Positions 1-14,491 of a stretch of 64,000 nt of DNA are shown here, piece after piece. The position numbers and the translations under genes are program-made. Source of the DNA: Blastococcus saxobsidens (GTDB taxonomy: Bacteria > Actinomycetota > Actinomycetes > Mycobacteriales > Geodermatophilaceae); contig NZ_POQT01000001.1 in NCBI RefSeq assembly GCF_002938435.1, positions 202,110 to 266,109 of the forward strand, in the 5' to 3' direction. The notes beneath the pieces are model-generated. The model was not told the DNA's origin, did not search any database, and saw nothing but the letters and a program-made list of their open reading frames with translations. The first letter of the stretch is position 1. Every line of letters begins with the position of its first letter.

Positions 1-769
1 CCCGGTCACCGAAGGGGCCGCCGGTGACGTCCAGCCCGGCGACGACGCCGGTCAGCTCGGCCTCGCTGCCGGCGGTGTCCGGCAGCAGGCGGGCGTCGCA
101 GCCCACGGTCGCGACGCGGCGGAACCCGGGCTCGCCGGGCGCGGAGAGGTACACGGCTGCGAAGGGGACGTCCAACGCGCCCGCCTCGAGCGCGCGGCAC
201 ATCGCCGCCACCGTCTCCTGCTCGTCGCCGAGCCGGCTGCCGACGGTGGCCAGGTCGTGCAGGAGCTGTTGCCGCCGCTCGCCGAGGATCTGGCCGGTTA
301 CCTCGGTGCAGACGCCGTGCATGCCCGCGACCCGGCCCTCGTCGTCGAACGCGGGCGCGTGCGAGACGGTGAAGTAGGTCTCCTCGACGTACCCGGATCG
401 CTCGAGCCGGAGGAGCAGGCCGGGCAGCCACGACGCCTCGAGCGTCGTCATGGCGCGGGCGATGGGTGGGCCCAGCGCATCCCACCCCTCGGCGAGGGTG
501 ACGCGGATGTCCTCGCCGATCGCGGGGTGCTTGGCGCCGATGAACGGCGCGTACGCGTCGTTGTAGAACTGGGTGAACTCGGGGCCCCAGGTGAGCACCA
601 TGGGGAATCTGGAGACCAGGAGGGTTCGGACGGCGTGGCAGAGCCCCGCCGGCCACGAGTCGACCGGCCCGACAGGACTGGCGGCCCAGTCGTAGGCGGC
701 CATCAGCCGGCCGGCCTCGCCGCCGGCGGCGAACAGATCGGTGCCGGGACCCGATGCGTCGGGGACCAC
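1..769 (-). CDS. PAS/GAF-type sensor protein, N-terminal part (cut by window edge)
   Basis: The gene reads leftwards and its 3' part lies outside the window; about 256 residues are visible. The first ~130 residues look like the PAS-like module at the start of many actinobacterial sensor kinases and SpoIIE-type phosphatases: a short WPAGL-type motif, then VLTWGPEFTQFYNDAYAPF and later HGVCTEVTG. A GAF-like segment follows (TVAAMCRALE, AAVYLSA). The output domain (kinase, phosphatase or GGDEF) is not visible, so the signalling class is open. I chose the GTG at 769 because GGAGG lies 5 nt upstream; a GTG two codons earlier sits directly on that ribosome site. Confidence 0.6.
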   Translation of the reverse strand, partial: MVPDASGPGTDLFAAGGEAGRLMAAYDWAASPVGPVDSWPAGLCHAVRTLLVSRFPMVLTWGPEFTQFYNDAYAPFIGAKHPAIGEDIRVTLAEGWDALGPPIARAMTTLEASWLPGLLLRLERSGYVEETYFTVSHAPAFDDEGRVAGMHGVCTEVTGQILGERRQQLLHDLATVGSRLGDEQETVAAMCRALEAGALDVPFAAVYLSAPGEPGFRRVATVGCDARLLPDTAGSEAELTGVVAGLDVTGGPFGDR

Positions 770-899
770 GCTCACCTCCGGCGGGGGACGAGGATCGACG
801 GCAGCTGCGGACGGGATGTGCACCGGCGGGAGGCGACGGGGCTCCGACGTCCAGGGACGAGCACGGTACCGACGTCTCCTGGGTGCCTGGCGGAGGCCG

Positions 900-3223
<2,324 letters not shown>

Positions 3224-3284
3224 CTCGCATGCTCCTCTGCGCGCGGGACTGCATACGCCCGTGGGGGCGCACGATTGCCTGCCG

Positions 3285-3294
3285 ACCCTAGGCC
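3285..3294. promoter_or_regulatory. Possible shared -10 region between citA and pdxH
   Basis: The 10-base stretch ACCCTAGGCC carries TAGGGT on the minus strand (towards citA, about 55 nt of leader) and TAGGCC on the plus strand (towards pdxH). Actinobacterial -10 boxes are TANNNT, so the minus-strand match is better. No clear -35 is visible. Confidence 0.3.
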
Positions 3295-3429
3295 GTCGTC
3301 CACGGCCAGGCACACGGGGGGCCGCGTGGATGCCGCCCGACGCGCGTGCCCGCCGCTGACGGCCTCGTCGGCGCGAACCGCTGGGCGCCCGTCCGAGCCG
3401 GGGGCGGCGGCCGGTGGAACCATGGCGGC

Positions 3430-4077
3430 GTGCCCGACCTCGCCCGCATGCGCCGCGACTACGACGCCGGCCGCTTCTCGGAGGACGACCTCGCGCCCAC
3501 GTGGCACGAGCAGTTCGACCGCTGGTTCGCCGACTCCGTCGCCGCCGGACTGCCCGAGCCCAACGCCGTCGTCGTCGCCACGGCCGACGCCGACGGTGCG
3601 CCGGACGCCCGCATCGTGCTGATGAAGGGCTACGACACCTCGGGGTTCGTGTTCGGCACCAGCTACGCCTCGACCAAGGGCGCCCAGCTGGCGGTGAACC
3701 CGCGGGCGGCACTGGTCTTCCCCTGGCACGCGATGCAGCGCCAGGTGCGGGTGGCCGGCCGGGTGGAGCGCATCGGTGGGACGGCCTCCGACGGGCTCTG
3801 GGACCCCCGCCCGCGCGGCGCCCAGCTCGCGGCGGCGGCGTCGGTGCAGTCGACGGTCGTCGGCTCCCGCGAGGAGCTCGCCGAACGGGTGCGGCTGCTC
3901 GACGCCCAGACGCCGGAGGGGCCGCTGCCCCGGCCGGCGGCCTGGGGTGGGTACCGCGTGGTCCCCGAGCGGGTGGAGTTCTGGCAGGGCGGCGGCGACC
4001 GGCTGCACGACCGGCTGCGGTTCGTGCTCGACGAGGCCGAGGGTGGCGGCTGGATCGTCCAGCGGCTCGCCCCGTGA
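3430..4077 (+). CDS. pdxH: Pyridoxamine 5'-phosphate oxidase
   Basis: A 215-residue FMN enzyme oxidising pyridoxamine or pyridoxine 5'-phosphate to pyridoxal 5'-phosphate, the cofactor used by the neighbouring SerC. Family signatures are RIVLMKGYD (61-69), STKG (81-84), NPRAALVFPWH, and the C-terminal WGGYRVVPERVEFWQG followed by RLHDR (172-195). I chose the GTG at 3430 because it gives VPDLARMRRDYDAG, the usual family start; an in-frame ATG at 3448 would lose this. Its stop overlaps the GTG of the downstream exporter gene by 4 bp, so the two are probably translationally coupled. Confidence 0.92.
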   Translation: MPDLARMRRDYDAGRFSEDDLAPTWHEQFDRWFADSVAAGLPEPNAVVVATADADGAPDARIVLMKGYDTSGFVFGTSYASTKGAQLAVNPRAALVFPWHAMQRQVRVAGRVERIGGTASDGLWDPRPRGAQLAAAASVQSTVVGSREELAERVRLLDAQTPEGPLPRPAAWGGYRVVPERVEFWQGGGDRLHDRLRFVLDEAEGGGWIVQRLAP

Positions 4078-5444
4078 GCCCTCCGCAGGACCCGCAGGAC
4101 CCGCTGGACCCGGTCGACCCGGTCGAGGGCGGCCGCGCGATCGAGGAGCCGGTCCCCGAGCCGGTGCGCCGTCGCCGCGGCTGGGCCGTCGACACGACCC
4201 CGCTGCGGATCCCCGCCTACCGGCGGCTCTTCGGCGGGGTGGCGCTGACGATGATCGGCCAGCAGATGACGCTGGTCGCCGTCCCGTTCCAGGTCTACGC
4301 GCTGACCGGCGACAGCTTCTTCGTGGGCGTGACGTCGCTGGTCGCGCTCGTCCCGCTGATGGTGTTCGGGCTGCTCGGCGGTGCGATCGCCGACGTCATG
4401 GACCGGCGGCGGCTGATGCTGATCACCTCGACCGGCGCTGCCGTCACCAGTGCGCTGCTCGCCGTCCAGGCGCTCCTGCCCGGCGGCGGCGACCTCGCGC
4501 TGCTGTGGGTCCTGACCGCCTTCGTGTCGGGCTTCGCCGCGGTGAACCAGCCCGCCCGCAGCGCCGCCATCCCCGCCGTCGTCGGGATCCCGCTGGTGCC
4601 GGCGGCCAACGCGCTGGCGATGACCGTGCGGCAGGTGGGCGTGATCGCCGGGCCGCTGCTGGCCGGCGTGCTGATCGCCAGCGGCGAGCTGTTCCTCACC
4701 TACGTCATCGACGCGGTCGGCTTCCTCGTCGCGGCGCTGCTGCTGCGCGGTCTGCCGGCGCTGCCGCCCGGCGGCCGGGCCGGGGTGGTGCGGCTGGGCG
4801 CCGCGGTGCGCGGCGTGGGGGAGGGCTTCGCCTTCCTGCGCACCCAGCCGGTCCTGCTGATGACCTTCGTCGTCGACGTCATCGCGATGCTCTTCGCCTG
4901 GCCCCAGGCGGTGTTCCCGGAGCTGGAGGCCACCCGCTTCGCCGGTTCGCCGAACGCCCTGGGCTGGCTGTTCGCCGGGGTCTCGATCGGCGCGCTGGTC
5001 ATGGGGCTCACGTCGGGCTGGGTGTCACGGATGGACCGGCAGGGCGCGGCCGTCCTCGTCGCGATCGTGGTGTGGGGCGTGGCGATCATCGGGTTCGGCT
5101 ACGCGGGCTCGCTGTGGCTGGCGGTGCTCTTCCTCGCCGTCGCCGGGGCCGGCGACATGGTCAGCGCGGTGCTGCGGTCCTCGATGCTGCAGCTGGCCGC
5201 CCCCGACGACATGCGCGGGCGCATGCAGGGCGTCTTCCTGGTGGTCGTGGCCGGCGGCCCGCGGCTCGGTGACCTGCGGGCGGGGGCGCTGGCCAGCGCC
5301 GCCGGGGTGACCGTCGCGATGGTGTCGGGCGGGGTCGTGGTCGTGCTGGCGATGGTCGCCGTCGCCCTGCTCGTCCCGTCGTTCTGGCTCTTCAGCGCCT
5401 CGCGCTCGGCGGTGGACACCGACAGCGCTGCTTCGGGAAAGTAG
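4074..5444 (+). CDS. Major facilitator superfamily exporter (EntS-like)
   Basis: A 456-residue inner-membrane transporter with roughly 11-12 hydrophobic segments after an acidic, proline-rich head of about 40 residues (repeated QDP/LDP/VDP units, then RRRRGWAVDTTPLRIPAYRR). The RRLFGG opening of the membrane part and a GGAIADVMDRRRLM loop between helices 2 and 3 (the MFS motif A position) fit the MFS_3/EntS-like drug or siderophore exporter group. The substrate cannot be read from sequence. The gene begins with GTGA overlapping the pdxH stop. Its 3' end faces the convergent udgX gene across 57 bp. Confidence 0.8.
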   Translation: MSPPQDPQDPLDPVDPVEGGRAIEEPVPEPVRRRRGWAVDTTPLRIPAYRRLFGGVALTMIGQQMTLVAVPFQVYALTGDSFFVGVTSLVALVPLMVFGLLGGAIADVMDRRRLMLITSTGAAVTSALLAVQALLPGGGDLALLWVLTAFVSGFAAVNQPARSAAIPAVVGIPLVPAANALAMTVRQVGVIAGPLLAGVLIASGELFLTYVIDAVGFLVAALLLRGLPALPPGGRAGVVRLGAAVRGVGEGFAFLRTQPVLLMTFVVDVIAMLFAWPQAVFPELEATRFAGSPNALGWLFAGVSIGALVMGLTSGWVSRMDRQGAAVLVAIVVWGVAIIGFGYAGSLWLAVLFLAVAGAGDMVSAVLRSSMLQLAAPDDMRGRMQGVFLVVVAGGPRLGDLRAGALASAAGVTVAMVSGGVVVVLAMVAVALLVPSFWLFSASRSAVDTDSAASGK

Positions 5445-5501
5445 CGCCCCGATCGGCCGTCCGGACGACGACTTCCCCGGGGTCGGGGTCCGGACCCGCC
5501 C

Positions 5502-6185
5502 TCAGGCGAGCGCGCGAGCGACCACGGTCAGGTCGGCGACGAGGGTGGCGTAGGCGGCGTCCCGGGCCTCGTCGGGCGTGCGCAGGATCGCCGACGGGTG
5601 GGTGGTGGCGAGGATCCAGGTCTGGTGCGGGGCGTCCTCGTCCTGGTCGGCCTCCGGCAGCGCGGCCTCGGCGGCGCGCACGCCCGGCGGCGTCCACGGC
5701 ATCAGCTGCCCGTGCTCGCGGGTGATCCGGAACGACGGCGAGATCAGCGACTTCGCCGCGGTCGCGCCGAGCGCCACGACCACCTCCGGCTGCAGGACGG
5801 CGAACTCCGCCTCCAGCCACGGCCGGCAGGCCCGCAGGTGCTCGGCGCCCGGCGTCTGGTGGATGCGCCGCTTGCCCTTGAGCGTGTGGCCGAAGTGCTT
5901 GACGGCGTTGGTCACGTACGCCGTCGCGCGGTCGATCCCGGCGTCGCCGAGCGCCTTGTCCAGCAGCCGTCCGGCCGGGCCGACGAACGGCTCGCCCTTC
6001 CGGTCCTCCTGGTCGCCGGGCTGCTCGCCGACCAGCACGACCCGGGCCGTCTCGGGGCCCTCGCCGAAGACCGTCTGGGTGGTGTCCTGCCACAGCTCGC
6101 ACGCCCGGCAGCCGGCCGCGGCGCTGCGCAGCTGCTCCAGGTCGACACCGGTGGGTGGCTGCGCCACGCCGTCGCGCTCGCTCAT
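5502..6185 (-). CDS. udgX: UdgX-type uracil-DNA glycosylase
   Basis: A 227-residue member of the uracil-DNA glycosylase superfamily. Motif A is GEQPGDQED (53-61), where family 4 enzymes usually have GEAPG, and motif B is HPSAILR (196-202). The diagnostic insert KRRIHQ is at 105-110. In UdgX this loop is known to carry the histidine that forms a covalent bond with the abasic site after uracil removal; here it is H109. C26, C29 and C120 match three Fe-S cluster ligands, and H97 sits where family 4 enzymes have the fourth cysteine. ATG 6185 has only a weak ribosome site. An upstream start would add about 20 residues. Role: base repair of uracil in DNA. Confidence 0.88.
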   Translation of the reverse strand: MSERDGVAQPPTGVDLEQLRSAAAGCRACELWQDTTQTVFGEGPETARVVLVGEQPGDQEDRKGEPFVGPAGRLLDKALGDAGIDRATAYVTNAVKHFGHTLKGKRRIHQTPGAEHLRACRPWLEAEFAVLQPEVVVALGATAAKSLISPSFRITREHGQLMPWTPPGVRAAEAALPEADQDEDAPHQTWILATTHPSAILRTPDEARDAAYATLVADLTVVARALA

Positions 6186-6365
6186 GGCCCGATGACACCG
6201 CACCGGCGCGCTCCCCGCGAGGCGACGGGTTCGCCGTCCGTTCACCCGCGGCCGGCAGCGTCCACGCGGGTCCGGCGGGCGGCCCGCCCGAGGGGAGTAC
6301 CGGTACGGGACAGGTCCGGAGCACCGCTAAGGTCCGGAGCGGGTCCCACGACGGCAGGAGGACAG

Positions 6366-7283
6366 GTGCTCGAGTTCGACGGGCTCCGCAAGAGCTACGG
6401 CGCGAACCAGGTGCTCGACGACGTCGGCTTCACGGTGCAGCCGGGATCGATGTTCGGGTTCTGCGGCTCCAACGGCGCGGGCAAGACCACCACGATGCGC
6501 ATCGCCATGGGCCTGGTCGTGCCCGAGGCCGGCGAGGTCCGCTGGCAGGGGCGCCCGCTGGACCAGCGGACCCGCCGCCGGGTCGGCTACATGCCGGAGG
6601 AGCGCGGGCTCTACCCGAAGATGAAGGTCGGGGAGCAGATCACCTACTTCGCCCGGCTGCACGGCCTGGATGCCGCCGCCGCGGCCCGCGCCTCCGCGGA
6701 GTGGGTGGAGCGGCTGGGCCTCGGTGCCCGCCGCGGCGACGCCGTCGAGAAGCTGTCGCTGGGCAACCAGCAGCGCGTCCAGCTGGCCGCCGCGCTGGTG
6801 AGCCGGCCCGAGGTGCTGATCCTCGACGAGCCGTTCTCCGGCCTCGACCCCGTCGGCGTCGACTCGCTCGCCGAGGCGCTGCTGAGTCAGGTCCGGACCG
6901 GCGTTCCCGTCGTCTTCTCCAGCCACCAGCTGGACCTCGTGGAACGGCTGTGCGACTCCGTCGGCATCCTCGCCCGGGGGCGCATGGTCGCCACCGGGAC
7001 CGTGGAGGAGCTTCGCCGCCGGGAGGCCGGCCGGCTGCTGCGGGTCGTGGTGCCGGACGCCGCGCCCGGCTGGGCGGCCGCGCTGCCCGGGACCCGGGTG
7101 GTGTCCGAGCAGGCCGGGGACACGCTGCTCGAGCTCCCCGACGGGGCCGACGACCAGGCGGTGCTGGCCGCCGCGCTGCGCACCGGGCGGGTGACGCACT
7201 TCGCCTGGCGCGAACCCACCCTGGTCGAGCTGTTCCGCGGCGCGGTCGCCGACCCGCGCACCGACGAGGAGGTGGCGGCGTGA
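6366..7283 (+). CDS. ABC transporter ATP-binding protein (NatA-like)
   Basis: A 305-residue ATPase that pairs with the permease encoded directly downstream. It has Walker A GSNGAGKTTT, a modified signature LSLGNQQRV, Walker B VLILDEPFSGLDP and the switch histidine in FSSHQLD. A C-terminal extension of about 80 residues (after EELRRREAGRLL) matches the regulatory tail of NatA-type exporter ATPases. The GTG at 6366 follows AGGAGG by 4-5 nt. A TAAGGT box at 6328-6333 could be the -10. Its stop overlaps the permease GTG by 4 bp. Such pairs export sodium, drugs or lipids; which applies is unknown. Confidence 0.9.
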   Translation: MLEFDGLRKSYGANQVLDDVGFTVQPGSMFGFCGSNGAGKTTTMRIAMGLVVPEAGEVRWQGRPLDQRTRRRVGYMPEERGLYPKMKVGEQITYFARLHGLDAAAAARASAEWVERLGLGARRGDAVEKLSLGNQQRVQLAAALVSRPEVLILDEPFSGLDPVGVDSLAEALLSQVRTGVPVVFSSHQLDLVERLCDSVGILARGRMVATGTVEELRRREAGRLLRVVVPDAAPGWAAALPGTRVVSEQAGDTLLELPDGADDQAVLAAALRTGRVTHFAWREPTLVELFRGAVADPRTDEEVAA

Positions 7284-8479
7284 GTGCGCCCAGCAGCACC
7301 GAGCGCGGCCCGGGCAGCGGCGAGCTGGTCCGGCTCGTCGCCGGCCGGGAGATCTCCACCCGGCTGCGGGACAAGAACTTCCTCGTCGGCCTGGGCGTCA
7401 CCATCCTGCTGCTGCTCGGGCTCCTGTTCTTCCAGGTGCTCATGAGCTCCGGGAGCGACGAGCGGCGACTCGGCATCGTGGGGGACGGCTCCGCGGTGGC
7501 CGCCGCCGTCGAGGCGCAGGGCGAGGCGGTCGGTGTCGACGTCACGGTCGTGGAGCTGGACGACGAGGACGCCGCCCGCGCCGCGGTGGAGGCCGGGGAG
7601 GTCGACGGCGCGCTGCTGGCGTCCGGGCCGGCGCCCGAGCTCCTCCTCCGGGACCGCAGCCCGACCATGGAGGCGGTCGTGAACGCCGCCGTCGCCGGCA
7701 TCGCGGTCGCCGAGCAGCTGGCCGAGGCCGGCGTCGACCTCGCGGCCGTGCCCGAGGTGGAGGTCACCGCGCTGAGCGGTGAGGACGACGAGGCCGAGCA
7801 GGAGCAGGTCCTCGTCGCGATCATCGGCGTGGTCCTGCTCTACGGCCTGCTGATCATGTTCGGCCAGTTCATCGCGCAGGGCGTGGTGGAGGAGAAGTCC
7901 AGCCGGGTGGTCGAGCTGCTGCTCGCGACCATGCGCCCCTGGCAGCTGCTGGCCGGCAAGATCATCGGCCTGGGCGTCCTGGGCCTGGCGCAGATCGTGA
8001 TCATCGGCGTCATCGGCGTCGCCGGGGCGCTGGCCTTCGACCTCGTCGCGGTGCCGGGGGACCTCGTCGGCACGGTGGTCTCGGTGGTCCTCTGGTTCGT
8101 CCTCGGCTACGCGTTCTACGCGGCGATCTTCGCCATGGCGGCGTCGCTGGTCAGCCGGCAGGAGGACCTCGGCAGCGTGCTCACCCCGATGATCCTGCTG
8201 CTGGTGGTCGGCTTCTTCATCGGCCTCCAGGCCGCGTCGGACCCCGCGGGCACGATGGCCGTGGTCACGTCCTACGTGCCCGGTCTGTCTCCACTGGTCA
8301 TGCCGGTCCGGCAGGCCGCCGGGGAGGTCGCGGTCTGGGAGATCGCCGTCGCCGTCGTCATCATGCTGGTGGCGATCGTCGCGGCGGTCCGGATCGGCGG
8401 GCGGATCTACGCCGGCGCGCTGCTGCGCACGAGCGGGAAGACCAGGCTGCGGGAGGCGCTGGAGGCCGGGCGCGGCTGA
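7280..8479 (+). CDS. ABC-2 type permease (NatB-like)
   Basis: A 399-residue membrane partner of the preceding ATPase. One membrane segment near the N-terminus (FLVGLGVTILLLLGLLFF) is followed by a large acidic extracytoplasmic domain of about 130 residues. Then come five or six membrane helices, starting at VLVAIIGVVLLYGLLIMFGQ, with the family motif VVEEKSSRVVELLLATMRPW in between. This is the ABC2_membrane_3/NatB layout. The GTGA overlap with the ATPase implies translational coupling. The substrate is unknown. Confidence 0.88.
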   Translation: MSAPSSTERGPGSGELVRLVAGREISTRLRDKNFLVGLGVTILLLLGLLFFQVLMSSGSDERRLGIVGDGSAVAAAVEAQGEAVGVDVTVVELDDEDAARAAVEAGEVDGALLASGPAPELLLRDRSPTMEAVVNAAVAGIAVAEQLAEAGVDLAAVPEVEVTALSGEDDEAEQEQVLVAIIGVVLLYGLLIMFGQFIAQGVVEEKSSRVVELLLATMRPWQLLAGKIIGLGVLGLAQIVIIGVIGVAGALAFDLVAVPGDLVGTVVSVVLWFVLGYAFYAAIFAMAASLVSRQEDLGSVLTPMILLLVVGFFIGLQAASDPAGTMAVVTSYVPGLSPLVMPVRQAAGEVAVWEIAVAVVIMLVAIVAAVRIGGRIYAGALLRTSGKTRLREALEAGRG

Positions 8480-8517
8480 CCCGGTTGGCCGTAACCGACC
8501 CGGGGTAGCCGCGCCGC

Positions 8518-9498
8518 ATGGGCATGCAGCTGGGCTACACGATGATGACGGAGCAGGCCGGGCCGAAGGACCTCGTCGGCCACGTGGTGGGGGCGGAGGA
8601 GGTCGGGTTCGACTTCGCCGTCAGCAGCGACCACTACTTCCCGTGGCTGGACGAGATGGGTCACTCGCCGAACGCGTGGGTGACCCTCGGGGCGGCGGCG
8701 CAGGCGACCAGCCGCATCCCGCTGATGACCTACGTGACCTGCCCGATCTTCCGCTACCACCCGGTCGTGGTGGCCCAGCAGGCCGCGACGCTGCAGATCC
8801 TGTCCGGTGGCCGGTTCACCCTGGGCCTGGGTGCGGGCGAGAACCTCAACGAGCACGTCGTCGGCGCCGGCTGGCCGCCGGCCGACGTCCGCCACGAGAT
8901 GATCATGGAGGCGCTGCAGATCATCCGGGACCTGTTCGACGGCGAGGGCCACACCAACTTCCGCGGCGAGCACTTCGACGTCGAGTCGGCCAAGCTCTGG
9001 GACCTCCCGGACACGCGGGTACCCATCGGCTTCGCCGCCGGCGGGAAGCAGGCGGCCACCATCGCCGGTGAGCTCGCCGACGTGCTGGTCGCGACCGATC
9101 CGCTGTCCGAGCTGGTGGAGGCCTTCGAGGCGGCCGGGGGCGCGGGGAAGCCGAAGGTCGCCCAGATGCCGATCAGCTACGGCACCGACAAGGCGGCCGC
9201 CGTGACCCGGGCCCACAGCCTGTTCCGCTGGTTCGGCCTCGGCTGGAAGGTGAACGCCGAGCTGCCCGGGCCGAGCGCCTTCGACGCGGCGAGCTCGTTC
9301 GTCCGCGAGGAGGACGTCGAGGGCAGCATCCCGTGCGGGGACGACGTCGAGGCCGTGATCGAGAGCGCCAAGGAGTACGCGGACGCCGGCTTCACCCACC
9401 TGGCCCTCGTGCAGATCGGCGGGGACCAGCAGCAGCCCTACCTGGAGTGGACGCGGGACCGCCTGCTGCCGGCCTGGCGCGAGGCGTTCGGGAGCTGA
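8518..9498 (+). CDS. LLM-class F420-dependent oxidoreductase
   Basis: A 326-residue luciferase-like TIM-barrel flavin/F420 oxidoreductase. Its features are the opening MQLGYTMMTEQAGPKDLV, then SDHYFPW, GRFTLGLGAGENLNEHV and FAAGGKQAA, which fit the TIGR03557-like F420 subgroup common in actinobacteria. The substrate is unknown; relatives act on sugar phosphates or xenobiotics. ATG 8518 lacks a Shine-Dalgarno sequence but lies 7 nt after TAGCCG, so the message may be leaderless; the ATG at 8524 is an alternative start. The gene stands alone between the exporter pair and the TPR gene. Confidence 0.85.
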   Translation: MGMQLGYTMMTEQAGPKDLVGHVVGAEEVGFDFAVSSDHYFPWLDEMGHSPNAWVTLGAAAQATSRIPLMTYVTCPIFRYHPVVVAQQAATLQILSGGRFTLGLGAGENLNEHVVGAGWPPADVRHEMIMEALQIIRDLFDGEGHTNFRGEHFDVESAKLWDLPDTRVPIGFAAGGKQAATIAGELADVLVATDPLSELVEAFEAAGGAGKPKVAQMPISYGTDKAAAVTRAHSLFRWFGLGWKVNAELPGPSAFDAASSFVREEDVEGSIPCGDDVEAVIESAKEYADAGFTHLALVQIGGDQQQPYLEWTRDRLLPAWREAFGS

Positions 9499-9626
9499 CG
9501 GGCGCGCCGTCGTCGGGGGCCGGGACAGCTGATCGGGTGACCGATCGGCTCCCGGCCGCTCCCTTGGGGTGAGGTGGCGCCGCAGGGGGCAGCGCAGGGG
9601 GCCCTGCGGCCCTGATCATCGGCGGC

Positions 9627-10487
9627 ATGACCGAGGACCTCGACGTGCGGCTGCGGCGGCTGCTCGCCTCCGATGACGCCGATGCGCTCATCGACCTCGG
9701 CTGCGATCTCGCCGACGCCGGCCGGCAGGCCGACGCCGAGGCGTGCTTCCGTCGCGCGTTCGACCTCGGCGACAGCGTCGCCGCCTACAACCTCGGCAAC
9801 TCGCTCGCCGCGCAGGACCGCTGGGAGGAGGCGGTCGACGCCTACGAGATCGCGCTGCGCGGCGGCGAGGCCGACGCCTGGCGCAACCTCGGCCTGGTGC
9901 TGGAGGACCTCGGCGACCTGGCCGGTGCCATGCGCGCCTACCGGGGTGCCGCGGCCGCCGGCGACCTCGAGGGCGGTCTGCAGCTGGCCTTCCTGCTGCG
10001 CGACCAGGGCGAGCGGGAGCAGGCCATGGCGGTGGCCGAGGAGTTCGCCGCGGCCGGCGACGAGGAGGCCGCCGCCGTCGTCGCCTGCTGGCGCTGGTGC
10101 TCCAGCCTGGACCCGTCGCTCGAGGCGGACCTGCGCGCCGGGCAGCACCACTTCCCGGCCGCCCGCGCCGACCTCGCGCACCTGCTGCGCGAGACCGGCC
10201 GCTCGGCCGAGGCGCGCTCGGTGCTCGAGCGCGGCGCGAAGCTGGGGGAGCAGGTGGCCTGGCTGCCGCTGGGCAACCTCTACCGCGAGGAGCTGGGCGA
10301 CGAGGAGGCCGCCGAGGAGGCCTACCGCAGCGGCATCGCCGCCGGGGACCCGTACTGCCACCAGAACCTGGCGGTATTGCTGGCCGATCGCGGGGACCTC
10401 GAGGGCGCCGTCGAGCAGTTCCGCCTGGGAGCCGCAGCCGGGGACCAGCTGGCCGCCCAGTGCCTGCAGGAGCTCGAGCGCGACTGA
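9627..10487 (+). CDS. TPR/Sel1-like repeat protein
   Basis: A 286-residue soluble, acidic protein built almost wholly of 34-36-residue helical repeats. Successive copies carry A(x)[55 protein letters not shown] and [19 protein letters not shown]. These are TPR/Sel1-like scaffolds for protein contacts; no partner or enzymatic domain is visible. The gap before it (9499-9626) holds a 7-bp GC hairpin around 9589-9604, possibly a terminator for the LLM gene. Confidence 0.8.
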   Translation: MTEDLDVRLRRLLASDDADALIDLGCDLADAGRQADAEACFRRAFDLGDSVAAYNLGNSLAAQDRWEEAVDAYEIALRGGEADAWRNLGLVLEDLGDLAGAMRAYRGAAAAGDLEGGLQLAFLLRDQGEREQAMAVAEEFAAAGDEEAAAVVACWRWCSSLDPSLEADLRAGQHHFPAARADLAHLLRETGRSAEARSVLERGAKLGEQVAWLPLGNLYREELGDEEAAEEAYRSGIAAGDPYCHQNLAVLLADRGDLEGAVEQFRLGAAAGDQLAAQCLQELERD

Positions 10488-10581
10488 CGGCGGACCCCGA
10501 GTCCCGCCCGTCGCGAGCACCGGGTGGGATTCGGGGCGGGGCCGTAGCCTCCCCGTCACACGAGGGTCGGATACTGCACGT

Positions 10582-13381
<2,800 letters not shown>

Positions 13382-13389
<8 letters not shown>

Positions 13390-14491
13390 GCACTGGTTCC
13401 TCCGGCGCCGGCCCGTGCCCGACGGCGAGCTGCGGGTGGCGGTCAGCGGCGCGGAGATCCGGGAGGCGGCGCTGTCGCTGGGGATGTCGCCCGAGGCGCT
13501 GGCGCCCGCGGTGCACGACCCGCGGTTGCGCGTGCTGGTGGACGGGGGGCAGGCCGCGGCGCTCGTGCGCCGGCAGTGGCACCCCGAGGGCTTCGCCGAG
13601 GCGGTGGTGCTGCGGCGGTCGGGGGTGCCGCTGGAGCACCCGGCCGTGCGAGCGCTGGCCATGGGCTGGGGCTGCGCCCAGGTGCGGCACGGCAGCACCG
13701 ACCGGTGCCGCGCCGTCGTCGGCCCCGGCGAGGGCTCAGCCCTGGCCGACCGGTTCCGCTACCTCGCGGCGCTGGCGGCCAGCCGGGTGGAGATCGCCGT
13801 CGGGCTGGCCCGCGACAGCGGCGAGGAGCGGACCAAGGACGACGGCAGCCCCTCGCTGGCCGCCGACGAGGCCGCGCACGCCGCTGCGGTGGACGTGCTG
13901 GGGGCGCTCGGGGTCACCGTGCTGAGCGAGGAGCGCCGCGACAGCCCGGTCACCGCCTCCGACCCGTGGATCGTGCTCGACCCGCTCGACGGCACCGGCA
14001 ACTTCTCCGCGGGCATGCCGCCGTGGGCGTTCTCGGCGGCCCTGGTGCACGACGGGGTCCCGGTGGCGGGCCTGGTGGCGGACCTGGCCTCGGGCCGGCG
14101 GTGGACGGGCGTGCACGGGATCGGTGCCGAGCGGGACGGGGTGCCGATCGCGCCCCGGCCGGGCAGCACCGTCGTCGTCCCCAGCGGGCCGTCCGGGCAG
14201 ACGGTCGCCGTGCCGTCGACGGTCCGGCGGATCCGGGTGACCGGCTGCACCGCGGTGGACCTGTGCCTGGTGGCCGACGGCGCGGCGGCGGCATGGCACG
14301 ACCTGGACCGCAGCGGCACCCACGTGCACGACGTCGCCGGCGGCCTCGGGGTGCTGCTGGCCGCCGGCGGGGCCGCTCTCGACCCGGCCGGCCGGCCGCT
14401 GCGGCTGGAGCCCGACACCGAGGCGAAGATCCGGTTCGCCGCCGCCTCCTCGACGTCGGAGGCGGAGGCGCTGATCCGCGCGGTCGGCTAG
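13382..14491 (+). CDS. Inositol-monophosphatase-family protein with N-terminal extension
   Basis: A 369-residue protein. From about residue 120 it matches the metal-dependent inositol monophosphatase family: the metal-binding motif DPLDGTGNF at 200-208 (family form DPxDGTxNF), LSEERR for the upstream Glu, and a degenerate second metal motif ([16 protein letters not shown] where family members have WDxAAG). The first ~115 residues are not part of that fold and I do not recognise them; they include [20 protein letters not shown] and [17 protein letters not shown]. Its GTG overlaps the ppc stop by 8 bp. The substrate could be a sugar or inositol phosphate, or histidinol phosphate. Confidence 0.72.

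Noticed and set aside
5480..5500. Palindrome GGGTCCGGACCC between the MFS and udgX genes as an operator
   Set aside because: It lies between two convergent gene ends, where an operator is unlikely; at most it helps termination.
9573..9613. Fifth copy of the dispersed hairpin repeat before the TPR gene
   Set aside because: It has a CGCAGGG/CCCTGCG hairpin and similar composition but lacks the CTCGC loop and inner stem, so similarity is too weak.
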